Shown here piece after piece: positions 1-7,151 of a stretch of 16,323 nt of DNA (position 1 is its first letter; every line of letters starts with the position of its first letter). The position numbers and the translations under genes are program-made. Source of the stretch: JBEKHI01 sp050012355 (GTDB lineage Bacteria > Actinomycetota > Actinomycetes > Streptosporangiales > Streptosporangiaceae); assembly GCA_050012355.1 (NCBI GenBank), contig JBEKHI010000165.1:1-16323 (forward strand), given 5' to 3'. Under the pieces are notes generated by a model. That model ran no database searches, was not told where the DNA came from, and worked only from the letters and a program-made list of their open reading frames with translations.

Positions 1-348
1 GGTGATCTGGACATTGTTGCTCTGTAGCTCGTTCAGCAGTGTCTGGCCCGCCTGCGACGGGACGGTGACCGTGTAGTTGGTCCCGTTGGTCAGCGTGCCG
101 CTGCTCGCGTCTCCGGAGCCCGATGCCAGGTCGATGGTCTTGACCTTGTGCGCCGAAACGTCGGACAGGAACTGGCTGTAGGTGAGTGTTGTCTGCTTCG
201 CGGAATGCAATGGCAGCAACGTCCATAGCAGGACTGCCACCAGTAGCCCGATCGGCAGTAGCCAATGGCGCCAGGCGGGCGGCTGTGGCGGCGGTGCCTG
301 CGGCGACGGTTTGTCGCCGGGCGGGGGTGGCGATGCCTGCTTACTCAC
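1..348 (-). CDS. ftsH: ATP-dependent zinc metalloprotease FtsH, N-terminal part (cut by window edge)
   Basis: The 116 visible codons start at GTG (348-346). A proline-rich cytoplasmic tail (residues 6-25) is followed by one membrane segment (about 29-47, WLLPIGLLVAVLLWTLLPL). The extracytoplasmic part begins LTYSQFLSDV and continues with a small domain ending at NNVQIT. This layout matches the N-terminus of actinobacterial FtsH, the membrane-anchored AAA+ hexamer that degrades membrane and short-lived cytosolic proteins. The AAA and zinc-protease (HExxH) domains would lie beyond position 1, so they are not seen and the call rests on the N-terminal segment alone. There is no Shine-Dalgarno. 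Instead TAGGCT (360-355) sits six bases before the GTG, as for a leaderless mRNA. The long proline-rich tail is common in actinobacteria. Another membrane protein with a similar N-terminal domain is possible but less likely. Confidence 0.85.
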   Translation of the reverse strand, partial: MSKQASPPPPGDKPSPQAPPPQPPAWRHWLLPIGLLVAVLLWTLLPLHSAKQTTLTYSQFLSDVSAHKVKTIDLASGSGDASSGTLTNGTNYTVTVPSQAGQTLLNELQSNNVQIT

Positions 349-354
349 AAGCCA

Positions 355-360
355 AGCCTA
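355..360 (-). promoter_or_regulatory. Putative -10 element of leaderless ftsH transcript
   Basis: On the minus strand TAGGCT is followed by exactly six bases (TGGCTT) and then the GTG start of ftsH. It fits the actinobacterial -10 pattern TANNNT and would place the transcription start on or next to the start codon. No convincing -35 hexamer is visible 16-18 bases upstream. This is inferred from position and from the same arrangement at three other genes in the window. Confidence 0.4.
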
Positions 361-430
361 CGTGACGGCCGACCCGGGACTTCGGCATGGTGACGCCCGT
401 CCCGGGCCAGCCGATGACGAATGGTGTTCT

Positions 431-475
431 TCCGGCGGACTGGCGCCGCTGAGGGCACAAGCGGCGTCCGCCGGA
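431..475. terminator. Strong hairpin upstream of ftsH, possible terminator
   Basis: TCCGGCGGA (431-439) pairs with TCCGCCGGA (467-475). Inside it CGCCGCT (444-450) pairs with AGCGGCG (460-466), leaving a 9-base loop and a 4-base bulge on the left arm. No T-tract follows on either strand, which is common for GC-rich actinobacterial terminators. It lies between the mreB-like gene and ftsH, both on the minus strand, so it could end the upstream transcript or be a structured element. Confidence 0.4.
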
Positions 476-497
476 GGCACAGCTACCGGCCATCCGA

Positions 498-519
498 CCG
501 GTTCCGGCTAAGGAACCGG
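498..519. terminator. Perfect 8-bp inverted repeat, possible terminator or protein site
   Basis: CCGGTTCC (498-505) and GGAACCGG (512-519) are separated by GGCTAA. The stem is perfect, with a 6-base loop and no T-tract. It lies 187 bases downstream of the mreB-like stop codon on the minus strand. The remainder of the 349-705 gap (520-705) shows no gene, RNA gene or clear repeat. The short open frames there have no ribosome-binding site and no recognisable protein. Confidence 0.3.
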
Positions 520-705
520 GCGAGCGCCCAGTGGTTACCCGAATTGTTCATCTCGCACAGTGCATGGCAAGCCGGAATGCGAACACGAAACATGCCAGGC
601 ATCTTCGCCGCCGGACTGCGCGGGTTACCGCCCTATCCGTAACTCGGCTGCAGGTACGGGTGGCCACACCGGCCGGCTCCGCGCCGCACGCCTCCGCTTG
701 CCAGG

Positions 706-1695
706 CTAGGCCAGAAGGCTAGCATGATCGCTGTCCACCATCATCGCGGCGCCACGGACCACGCAGCGAAGCGGATCCTCGGCGACGACCGCGCCGAGTC
801 CGGCCGCGGCCTCGATGCGCTCAGCGAACCCGGACAGCAGCGCGCCGCCGCCGGACAGCCGGATCTTGCCGCGCACGACCTCCTCGGCTAGCCCGGGCGG
901 GATCTCCCCGACCAGTTCCCGCACGGCGGCGCCCATCCGGACCACCAGCGGTTCGATCGCCGCGGCCACCACGTCACCGCCGACCCGCTCGACCCGGGGG
1001 GTGCGGCTGCCCGCGTCGATGCCCACCGTCTCGGCCCAGCCGTCCTCGCCGCCGGTCAGTCCGAGCGTCACCTTGAGCTGGCGGGCGGCCCGCTCGCTGA
1101 TGATCAGTCCCAGCTCCTCGCGGGTGCGCCGGGCGACCGCGTCGTCCATCGCGTTACCGGCCAGCCGCAACGACTCGGCGCGGACCACGCGCCAGCCCGC
1201 CACGGCGGCGATCTCCGTCGTGCCACCGCCCACGTCGACGACGAAGCCCCCCGCCCCGGCGCTCAGGTCAAGCCCGGCGCCCGCCGCCGCCGCGACTGGC
1301 TCATCCACCAGGTCGGCGCGGTATCGCCGCCAGCGCGCCTGGACCGCGGCGATGACAGAACGCCGTTCGACATAGGTCGCACCGCTCGGGACGCACACCA
1401 GCACCCTGGCCGGCAACGGGCGGTACGGCACGGCCCGGTGCAGAAAGCCGTGCAGCATGGCGACCGCCGCGTCCAGGTCGGCGATCACCCCGTCCCGTAG
1501 CGGGTGCACGACCTGGATACCCTGCGGTTCCTTACCGGTCAGGACGTCGGCCGCCTTGCCGATGGCCATCACGGCACCGGTCTGCGAATCGATAGCGACG
1601 GCGGACGGCTCCTCAAGGACCAGACCACGGCCAGTCACCCACACCAGCGTGTTGACCGTGCCAAGATCAACAGCCACACCCGTCCGAAAATGCAT
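706..1695 (-). CDS. MreB/Mbl-like bacterial actin homologue
   Basis: A 329-residue actin-fold ATPase of the MreB/Mbl family, whose filaments under the membrane guide cell-wall synthesis or, in spore-forming actinobacteria, spore-wall assembly. The family motifs are all present: phosphate-1 loop DLGTVNTLVW (10-19), VIADLDAAVAML (70-81), DEPVAAAAGAG (131-141), phosphate-2 loop DVGGGTTEIA (154-163) and adenosine motif LSGGGALLSGF (280-290). Length is close to the usual 330-345. Start is ATG at 1695 with no Shine-Dalgarno. CATACT lies six bases before it and may be a poor -10 for a leaderless mRNA, or the gene is read through from the PPOX-fold gene ending 18 bases upstream. No mreC or mreD is beside it, so it may be the lone Mbl-type paralogue rather than the core mreB. 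Confidence 0.9.
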   Translation of the reverse strand: MHFRTGVAVDLGTVNTLVWVTGRGLVLEEPSAVAIDSQTGAVMAIGKAADVLTGKEPQGIQVVHPLRDGVIADLDAAVAMLHGFLHRAVPYRPLPARVLVCVPSGATYVERRSVIAAVQARWRRYRADLVDEPVAAAAGAGLDLSAGAGGFVVDVGGGTTEIAAVAGWRVVRAESLRLAGNAMDDAVARRTREELGLIISERAARQLKVTLGLTGGEDGWAETVGIDAGSRTPRVERVGGDVVAAAIEPLVVRMGAAVRELVGEIPPGLAEEVVRGKIRLSGGGALLSGFAERIEAAAGLGAVVAEDPLRCVVRGAAMMVDSDHASLLA

Positions 1696-1713
1696 AATTC
1701 CAGTATGGCGGGA

Positions 1714-2136
1714 TTACAAGGGACCGGTGATCCTCCGTCCGGAAATCGCCGACGGCGCGATCCTGACGAAACTATCCTTCGACTCGCCAGGCCACGGCTC
1801 CAGCCCGATACGCTTGAGTGCGTCGCGTTCGGCCTCGTCTTCCACCAGGTGGGCGGCGCCTTGGAGCACGACGGACCACCCGGTGCGTTCGCCCGGGTCG
1901 ATCTCGTCGATCTCGAAGCACACCCGGTAATCAGCGTCGGCGATCCCGGTGTACAGGTCCTCGCGCAGCAGACCGTCCCGGCCGGTACGGAACACCACGG
2001 ATTCGTCGTGCAACCGGTAGTTCACCGGCAGCACGATGGGGCCATATCTACCCGAATATCCGATTCGTCCGACTTCACAGGTATCAATCAGCCGCAGACA
2101 TTCGGCCTCATCGAGTTCTTCCACTACAGCGGTCAC
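1714..2136 (-). CDS. Pyridoxamine 5'-phosphate oxidase-fold (FMN/F420-binding) protein
   Basis: A small flavin-reductase-like split-barrel protein. From GTG 2136 it has 140 residues: a short helix ELDEAECLRLI (7-17), VGRIGYSGRYGPIVLPVNY (22-40), VVFRTGRDGLL (47-57), a FEIDEID stretch (74-80) and GWSVVLQGAAHLV (87-99). This is the pattern of the actinobacterial PPOX/Pyridox_ox_2-like family, which binds FMN or F420. Substrates are mostly unknown, and nothing here shows one. The start is uncertain. The frame is open to a TTG at 2166, with further GTGs at 2154 and 2124, none with a Shine-Dalgarno. I chose 2136 because it fits family length and lies just after a GGGTAC element (2152-2147). It is divergent from the STAS-acs unit and 18 bases from the mreB-like gene. 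Confidence 0.8.
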   Translation of the reverse strand: MTAVVEELDEAECLRLIDTCEVGRIGYSGRYGPIVLPVNYRLHDESVVFRTGRDGLLREDLYTGIADADYRVCFEIDEIDPGERTGWSVVLQGAAHLVEDEAERDALKRIGLEPWPGESKDSFVRIAPSAISGRRITGPL

Positions 2137-2146
2137 GAGCAGGGTT

Positions 2147-2174
2147 GTACCCACAGCTGGCAACAAGTTGAACC
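2147..2174 (-). promoter_or_regulatory. Possible stress-sigma promoter of the PPOX-fold gene
   Basis: On the minus strand GGTTC (2174-2170) is followed by 17 bases and GGGTAC (2152-2147). The second hexamer matches the SigB/SigF -10 consensus (GGGTAC/T). The -35 half is less good and the spacer slightly long. It would put transcription start near 2140, just before the GTG at 2136. Confidence 0.3.
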
Positions 2175-2191
2175 AGACGGCGTGTTCAGAC

Positions 2192-2216
2192 GTTTTGTGG
2201 TGGATATCCTCGGTAT
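2192..2216 (+). promoter_or_regulatory. SigB/SigF-type general-stress promoter of STAS-acs
   Basis: GTTT (2192-2195), a 15-base spacer and CGGTAT (2211-2216) match the actinobacterial general-stress consensus GTTT-N15-GGGTAT at all but one base. It points at the STAS gene, leaving a leader of about 100 bases before the ATG at 2326. Control of a STAS (anti-anti-sigma) gene by such a sigma factor fits the known autoregulation of these circuits. The sigma factor itself is not in the window. Confidence 0.5.
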
Positions 2217-2313
2217 CGTCACAAGGTCACGGGTGTTGACTGGGTTGCGCTGGTAGGGGGCACCGAGATCACGAGGGAAGGTGTGTCGGGTCGCTGGCGT
2301 TAACCCATACATG

Positions 2314-2319
2314 GGAGGG
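2314..2319 (+). promoter_or_regulatory. Shine-Dalgarno deciding the STAS start
   Basis: GGAGGG six bases before ATG 2326 is the best ribosome-binding site in the region. It makes 2326 preferable to the GTG at 2281 or the ATG at 2311, which overlaps the site itself. Confidence 0.75.
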
Positions 2320-2325
2320 GAAAAC

Positions 2326-2838
2326 ATGATTCGTCGCGCGGATCGGCCGGGGGGCACGGCCGTCGCGGACCTGGCACAGCTTGAGCTGTCCAGGCTTATT
2401 ACGCCGGATGGTCAGCCTGTCGTCACTATTCGTGGTGAGATCGACATCGCAACCGCCGACGAGGCCCGGAGCTACCTCTGGGACGTCATCGACACCGAGC
2501 AGCTGTCCGCGATCGTGGACGTGACTGATGTCACGTTCTGTGACGCGGCCGGGCTCGGCATGCTCGCTAAGGTCGCCGCGCACGGCCGCGAGGCGGGCCG
2601 GCCTATCCGGCTCACCGGGGCGCGGCCGTCGCTGGTCCGTATCATGCGGATCACCGGCCTTGACGCCGCCTATCCCGAGGTCCGCGCCCTGATCGCGATC
2701 TTAGACACGTCTGTCCAGACGGTTTGCGGACACCGGATCTTGCATAGTCGTGTCACCCATGGTGCGCGAGTCACATCCACGTTAAGTTTGGAGTGCGCAC
2801 CAGGTAAAAAGCGGCCAAATCAGCGTGGAGGGACCGTC
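2326..2838 (+). CDS. STAS-domain anti-sigma factor antagonist, open in frame into acs
   Basis: From ATG 2326 about 120 residues form a STAS domain: LAQLELSRLI (16-25), VVTIRGEIDIATADEAR (32-48), IVDVTDVTFCDAAGLGMLAKVA (63-84), RPIRLTGARPSLVRIMRITGLD (92-113). Such proteins bind anti-sigma kinases of the RsbW/SpoIIAB type and so free a sigma factor. The usual phosphorylatable serine in the D-S-(S/A)-G motif is replaced: here it is DAAG (73-76), so switching by phosphorylation at that site is not possible. After about residue 122 the sequence has no recognisable domain (residues 123-171), yet no stop codon occurs before acetyl-CoA synthetase at 2839. Either the product is an 876-residue STAS-Acs fusion, or the STAS gene has lost its own stop (or there is a sequencing frameshift) and acs starts independently. 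The end given here is the base before the acs ATG, not a stop. Confidence 0.75.
2827..2833 (+). promoter_or_regulatory. Shine-Dalgarno deciding the acs start
   Basis: GGAGGGA five bases before ATG 2839 is a strong ribosome-binding site exactly where the acetyl-CoA synthetase family N-terminus begins. It supports independent translation of acs even though the frame is open further upstream. Confidence 0.8.
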
Positions 2839-4956
2839 ATGGCGGACGACGCATTGGAAGACGTGGAATCCTCGGAAGCGACCATCGCGGTCCACTGGCG
2901 CGAGGAGGGTTACTATCCGCCGCCGCCGAAGTTCATCGGCCAGGCCAACGCGTCCGACCCGGCGATCGTCCAGCAGTTCAGCGAGGAGAACTTCCCCGAG
3001 TGCTTCCGCGCTTACGCCGACCTGTTGTCCTGGAACAAGTACTGGCACACGACGCTGGACACCAGCGACGCGCCGTTCTGGAAATGGTTTGTCGGCGGCG
3101 AGCTAAACGCCAGTTACAACTGTGTCGACCGCCATCTGGCTGACAAGGCGAACAAGGCGGCGCTGATCTTCGTCTCAGAAGATGAGAACGAGCCGCATGT
3201 ATCGATCACCTACCAGGAGCTGTACCGGCGGGTGAATGAGTTCGCCGCGGTGCTCAAGGACTTCGCCGGGCTGAAGAAGGGCGACCGCGTCACCTTCCAC
3301 ATGCCGATGGTCCCCGAGCTGCCGATCGCGATGCTGGCGGCGGCCCGGCTCGGCGTGGTCCACTCGCAGGTGTTCGCCGGGTTCAGCGGCACCGCCTGCG
3401 GGCACCGGATCGCGGACTCCGGCAGCACCGTGCTGGTGACGATGGACGGGTATTACCGTGGCGGCGCCCTGCTTGATCACAAGGTGAAGGCGGACGAGGC
3501 GGTCGAGGCGGCGGCCAAGGAAGGTCAGGCCATCGACAAGGTGCTGGTCTTCCGCCGCTACCCAGGGCAGTACGCGTCGCAGACGCCGATGACCGAGGGC
3601 CGGGACTTCTTTGTCGACGAGGTACTCGCCGATTACAAGGACCAGGTCGTCGAGCCGGTCAGCGTCGAGTCCACCGACCCGCTGTTCCTGATGTACACCT
3701 CCGGCACCACCGGCCGCCCGAAGGGCTGCCAGCACTCCACCGGAGGGTACCTGTCCTACGTCGCGGGGACCAGCAAGTACTACCAGGACATCCATCCGGA
3801 CGACACGTACTGGTGCATGGCGGACATCGGCTGGATCACCGGCCACTCGTACATCGTGTACGGCCCGCTGGCGCTCGGCACCACGACGGTGATCTACGAG
3901 GGCGTACCCAACTACCCCGACGCCGGCCGCCCCTGGCGGATCGCGGAGCGGCTGGGCGTGAACATCTTCCACACCTCGCCGACCGCCATCCGGCAGCTCC
4001 GCAAGGTCGGCCCGGACGAGCCCGCCAAGTACGACTATCACTTCAAGTCGATGACCACGGTCGGCGAGCCGATCGAGCCGGAGGTCTGGCGGTGGTACTA
4101 CGAGACCGTCGGCAAGGGCGAGGCGGTCATCACCGACACCTGGTGGCAGACCGAGACCGGCGGGTTCATCGGCTCGACGCTACCGGGCCTGCACCCGATG
4201 AAGCCGGGGTCCTGCGGGCCGGCGGCGCTCGGCATCCAGCTGGCCATCCTGGACGAAGACGGCAACGAGATCCCGAAGGGCAGCGGCAAGGCGGGCAACA
4301 TCATCGTCCGCGCACCGTGGCCCGGCATCTTCGAGACGATCTGGGGCCAGCCCGAGCGCTTCGTCTCGACGTACTTCGCGAAGTACAACACCAAACCGGA
4401 CTCCAAGGACTGGCGCGACTGGCCGTACTTCGCCGGTGACGGCGCCGTGCAGGCTGAGGACGGGTACTTCCGCATCCTCGGCCGGGTCGACGACGTGATC
4501 AACGTGGCTGGCCACCGCCTCGGCACCAAGGAACTCGAATCCGCGGCGCTGATGGTCCAGGAGGTCGCCGAGGCCGCCGCCGTTCCGGTGGTCGACGACG
4601 TACGCGGCCGCGCGGTTGAGATGTACGTCTCGCTCAAGCCAGGCTTCGCGGCGTCGCCGGAGGTCGAGCAGAAGGTGAAGACCGCCATCGAGACCGACAT
4701 CGGCAAGATCGCCCGTCCGAAGAACATCTGGATCGTCCCGGACATGCCGAAGACGCGTTCTGGCAAGATCATGCGCCGGGTTATCGCCGCGACGTCCAAC
4801 TTCACCGACACTGGCGACATCACGACGCTCGCCAACCCGGAGATCGTCGAGCAGATCCGGCACCAGGTCCAGCAGGCCAAGGTCGCGAAGGGCGAAGTCC
4901 CCCGCGAGCTGACCGAGACCGAACTAGCCGAGATCAAGTCCTTCGGCGCGGAGTAA
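2839..4956 (+). CDS. acs: Acetate--CoA ligase (AMP-forming acetyl-CoA synthetase)
   Basis: Converts acetate, ATP and CoA to acetyl-CoA through acetyl-AMP in the cytosol. The product has 705 residues from ATG 2839. Visible adenylate-forming motifs are the P-loop YTSGTTGRPKG (286-296), TWWQTETGG (from about 434), hinge motif GRVDDVINVAGHR (548-560) and the C-terminal KTRSGKIMRR, whose lysine (K643) is the catalytic residue and the usual site of reversible acetylation. Length exceeds the common 650, with an N-terminal segment and about 50 residues after the catalytic lysine. The sequence around the substrate pocket (FSGTACGHRIADSGS) looks like a divergent Acs branch, so another short acyl group such as propionate is possible. 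The upstream frame is open into a STAS domain. The gene ends in a bidirectional terminator shared with the convergent aminotransferase fusion. Confidence 0.93.
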   Translation: MADDALEDVESSEATIAVHWREEGYYPPPPKFIGQANASDPAIVQQFSEENFPECFRAYADLLSWNKYWHTTLDTSDAPFWKWFVGGELNASYNCVDRHLADKANKAALIFVSEDENEPHVSITYQELYRRVNEFAAVLKDFAGLKKGDRVTFHMPMVPELPIAMLAAARLGVVHSQVFAGFSGTACGHRIADSGSTVLVTMDGYYRGGALLDHKVKADEAVEAAAKEGQAIDKVLVFRRYPGQYASQTPMTEGRDFFVDEVLADYKDQVVEPVSVESTDPLFLMYTSGTTGRPKGCQHSTGGYLSYVAGTSKYYQDIHPDDTYWCMADIGWITGHSYIVYGPLALGTTTVIYEGVPNYPDAGRPWRIAERLGVNIFHTSPTAIRQLRKVGPDEPAKYDYHFKSMTTVGEPIEPEVWRWYYETVGKGEAVITDTWWQTETGGFIGSTLPGLHPMKPGSCGPAALGIQLAILDEDGNEIPKGSGKAGNIIVRAPWPGIFETIWGQPERFVSTYFAKYNTKPDSKDWRDWPYFAGDGAVQAEDGYFRILGRVDDVINVAGHRLGTKELESAALMVQEVAEAAAVPVVDDVRGRAVEMYVSLKPGFAASPEVEQKVKTAIETDIGKIARPKNIWIVPDMPKTRSGKIMRRVIAATSNFTDTGDITTLANPEIVEQIRHQVQQAKVAKGEVPRELTETELAEIKSFGAE

Positions 4957-4968
4957 GAAGCCACCTGG

Positions 4969-5020
4969 GCAAACGTCCGTAAAATCTGCTGCCCTAGCGC
5001 CAGATTTTACGGACGTTTGC
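4969..5020. terminator. Perfect 20-bp inverted repeat, bidirectional terminator
   Basis: The arms 4969-4988 and 5001-5020 are perfect inverted copies, beginning GCAAACGTCCG and ending CGGACGTTTGC, with a 12-base loop (4989-5000). The AT-rich inner part (TAAAATCTG / CAGATTTTA) provides A/T tracts on both strands. It lies between the convergent acs and aminotransferase-fusion genes. The right arm contains the stop codon (5009-5007) and the last codons of the fusion gene. Confidence 0.75.
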
Positions 5021-7151
5021 TGAGGGTCTCGGCTAGCCGCTCGAGCAGGAGATCCGCTTGCGCGGGGGTGAATACCAGCGGGGGGCGGATCTTCAGGACG
5101 TTGTCGTGCGGGCCTGTCGTGCTGGTTAGGACGCCGCGGTGGCGAAGGGCGTTCACGATCGGCTTGGCTGATCCGGCGAACTCGACGCCGATGAGCAGGC
5201 CGCGGCCGCGGACATCAATGATCGACGGGTGGCCGAGGCCGCGCAGCCCGGACATCAGGTACTCCCCGGTCCGCGCGGCGTTCGCGATCAGCCCCTCGTC
5301 CTCGATCACGTCCAGCACCGCGAGCGCCGCGACGCACGCCACCGGGTTCCCGCCGTACGTCGAGAACAGCTCCGTACGTTCCGGAACAGCCTCTAGATGA
5401 CCATAACGGAGGGCCAGCATCGCGACGGGGAACCCGTTTCCCATCGCTTTTCCGGCGGTCACCATGTCTGGCTCCGCTCCGGACGCGGAGAACGACCAGA
5501 GGCCGGTTCCGGTCCGGCCGTGCCCGGCCTGCACCTCGTCCGCGATGAACAGCCCGCCGCGAGCCTGGATGCCGGCCGCTAGGGCGGCGACCCGGTCCGG
5601 CGGCGGCGCGAGTACGCCATCGGAGGTGCCCATCGGGTCAAGGTAGAGGGCGGCGGCGCTCGGGACATCACCGTCGACGGGGATGGTGGTGACCTGGGGA
5701 TGGATCTCGCCGTCGGCCCACTCCTCCGGGGAGAGCCGGTGGGTGGCCTCGGTCACACCGTGGTAGGCGAACTCGGTGACGACGACCGTGTCCCGGCCGG
5801 TGGCCGCGCGGGCGACGCGCCAGGCGAGGTCGTTCGCCTCGCTGCCGGAATTGAGGATGAAGACCGAGTCGAGCGCGGGTGGCAGAGTTGCCCGCAGCCG
5901 CTCGGTCAGCTGGATGAGCGCCTCGTGCGGGTAGCGGCTGTGCACCGCGAGCAGCCGCTGCTGGGCGGCGATCGCGCTGGTGACCCTCGGATGAGCGTGG
6001 CCCACCGCGGGGACGTTGTTGTAGGCGTCTAGGTACCGGTTGCCGTCGGCGTCGAACAGCCACGCGCCCTCGCCGCGGACGATGTGCACCGGGTCGTCGT
6101 AGAACATCGGCGCCCGCGGCATCTCGCGGCGCCGCCTGGCGATCAGCTCCGGGGAGCGCAGCGGCCGGTACGGCAGTCCGCTGGCGGTGTACTGGAACGG
6201 GTCACCGCTGCGCTCGAGCGCGTCCAGGTAGCTCCTGGTCTCGGCGGAGACAGTCCCGCCGCGCCAGCTGCCGATCACGGCGGCGATGGCCAGCCGGGTG
6301 GCGACGAGATCGGCGAGCAGTTCGGCCTCGGCGTCCTCCAGCGGGGTGACGCTCGTGTAGCCGTTGATCAGCGCCGGCGCGGCCGCCAGCGGGTCGGGCA
6401 GGCCCCACAGCAGGTCGCAGACGGCTACCGCGAGGTCGCAGACCAGCGGCTGGTAAGCCATGTCGCCGAAGTCGATGATCCCGGACGGTTCGCCGTCGTC
6501 GCCGACCAGCACGTTGTCCGGGCTGATGTCGGCGTGGATCAGCTGCCCGCGCAAGCCCGGCAGCGCCGGGGCGACGCGGGTGTCGTACCGGTCGAGCACT
6601 CGTTCCACCTGGGCGCGGAGCCCGGCGTCACCGACGTGCGGCACCAGCTCGCGGAGCCGGTCCGCCTCGGTGAGATGCCACAGCGTGCGGTACCCGGCCG
6701 CCGGGTGGAAGAAGCCGCGCAGCGCACGCCCAAGCCGCGCGGTCACCTCGCCATAACGCCGCAGCAGGACGGGACCGCGCTCACCGGCGGCCGTCGGGTG
6801 GCCGGGCACCAGGGTGTACAGCCGGACCGGGTAGTCCCGGCCGTCCTCGCCGCTGATCACCGGCTCGCCGGGAAGCACCCGCATGACCGGCAGCCCCGGA
6901 TCGGTCCGCTCGATGTGCCGCAGTGCCTGGACCTGCATATCAAGCACACCGAGGCCGTCGGCCGGGTTCGAGATCTTCAGCACGTAGCTGTCGTTCACCC
7001 GGAAATTCTGGTCACGTTCGCCAGCTAGCGGCACGAGCTCGGCGCCCGTGACGCCGAAATACTCGGCGAGGATGCGGCGCGCGTCCTCGGGGCCGAAGGC
7101 AGGCAGCGGGCTGGCGAGCGGATCTTCCATAACGCCTGTCTTATCAGGCAC
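5007..7151 (-). CDS. APH-family kinase fused to class III aminotransferase-fold PLP enzyme
   Basis: A two-domain protein of 714 residues. Residues 21-300 are an aminoglycoside-phosphotransferase/choline-kinase-type fold: GERDQNFRV (44-52), VLKI (57-60), catalytic loop HADISPDN (206-213) and DFGD (227-230). Residues 335-710 are a class III aminotransferase fold: NSGSEAN (434-440), ADEVQAG (537-543) and PLP lysine K568 in TAGKAMGNGFP. The same pair of families makes up human hydroxylysine kinase (HYKK) and phospho-lyases PHYKPL/ETNPPL, so the likely role is phosphorylation of a hydroxylated amine or amino acid followed by phosphate elimination. The substrate is unknown. Larger homologues carry an M23-like domain between the two parts; none is present here. 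The start may be GTG 7151, overlapping the SDR stop, or ATG 7130. Neither has a well-spaced Shine-Dalgarno. Confidence 0.85.
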   Translation of the reverse strand: MPDKTGVMEDPLASPLPAFGPEDARRILAEYFGVTGAELVPLAGERDQNFRVNDSYVLKISNPADGLGVLDMQVQALRHIERTDPGLPVMRVLPGEPVISGEDGRDYPVRLYTLVPGHPTAAGERGPVLLRRYGEVTARLGRALRGFFHPAAGYRTLWHLTEADRLRELVPHVGDAGLRAQVERVLDRYDTRVAPALPGLRGQLIHADISPDNVLVGDDGEPSGIIDFGDMAYQPLVCDLAVAVCDLLWGLPDPLAAAPALINGYTSVTPLEDAEAELLADLVATRLAIAAVIGSWRGGTVSAETRSYLDALERSGDPFQYTASGLPYRPLRSPELIARRRREMPRAPMFYDDPVHIVRGEGAWLFDADGNRYLDAYNNVPAVGHAHPRVTSAIAAQQRLLAVHSRYPHEALIQLTERLRATLPPALDSVFILNSGSEANDLAWRVARAATGRDTVVVTEFAYHGVTEATHRLSPEEWADGEIHPQVTTIPVDGDVPSAAALYLDPMGTSDGVLAPPPDRVAALAAGIQARGGLFIADEVQAGHGRTGTGLWSFSASGAEPDMVTAGKAMGNGFPVAMLALRYGHLEAVPERTELFSTYGGNPVACVAALAVLDVIEDEGLIANAARTGEYLMSGLRGLGHPSIIDVRGRGLLIGVEFAGSAKPIVNALRHRGVLTSTTGPHDNVLKIRPPLVFTPAQADLLLERLAETLSKRP

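Noticed and set aside
182..722. Short plus-strand frames around and after the ftsH start
   Set aside because: No Shine-Dalgarno, no family resemblance; partly antisense to ftsH and otherwise non-coding composition.
1504..2256. 250-codon plus-strand frame across the mreB-like and PPOX-fold genes
   Set aside because: Antisense to two recognisable genes and lacks a ribosome-binding site.
2236..2256. TTGACT followed by TGGTAG as a housekeeping promoter for the STAS gene
   Set aside because: The spacer is only 9 bases and nothing fits at 16-18; the stress-type motif at 2192-2216 is a better explanation.
2708..2721. CGTCTG/CAGACG as a terminator of a separate STAS gene
   Set aside because: Only 5-6 bp with a minimal loop, and no stop codon precedes it, so it does not mark a gene end.
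6084..7028. 314-codon open frame antisense to the kinase domain of the fusion
   Set aside because: Rich in Gln/Arg/Val/Gly, typical of an antisense shadow; no family features.
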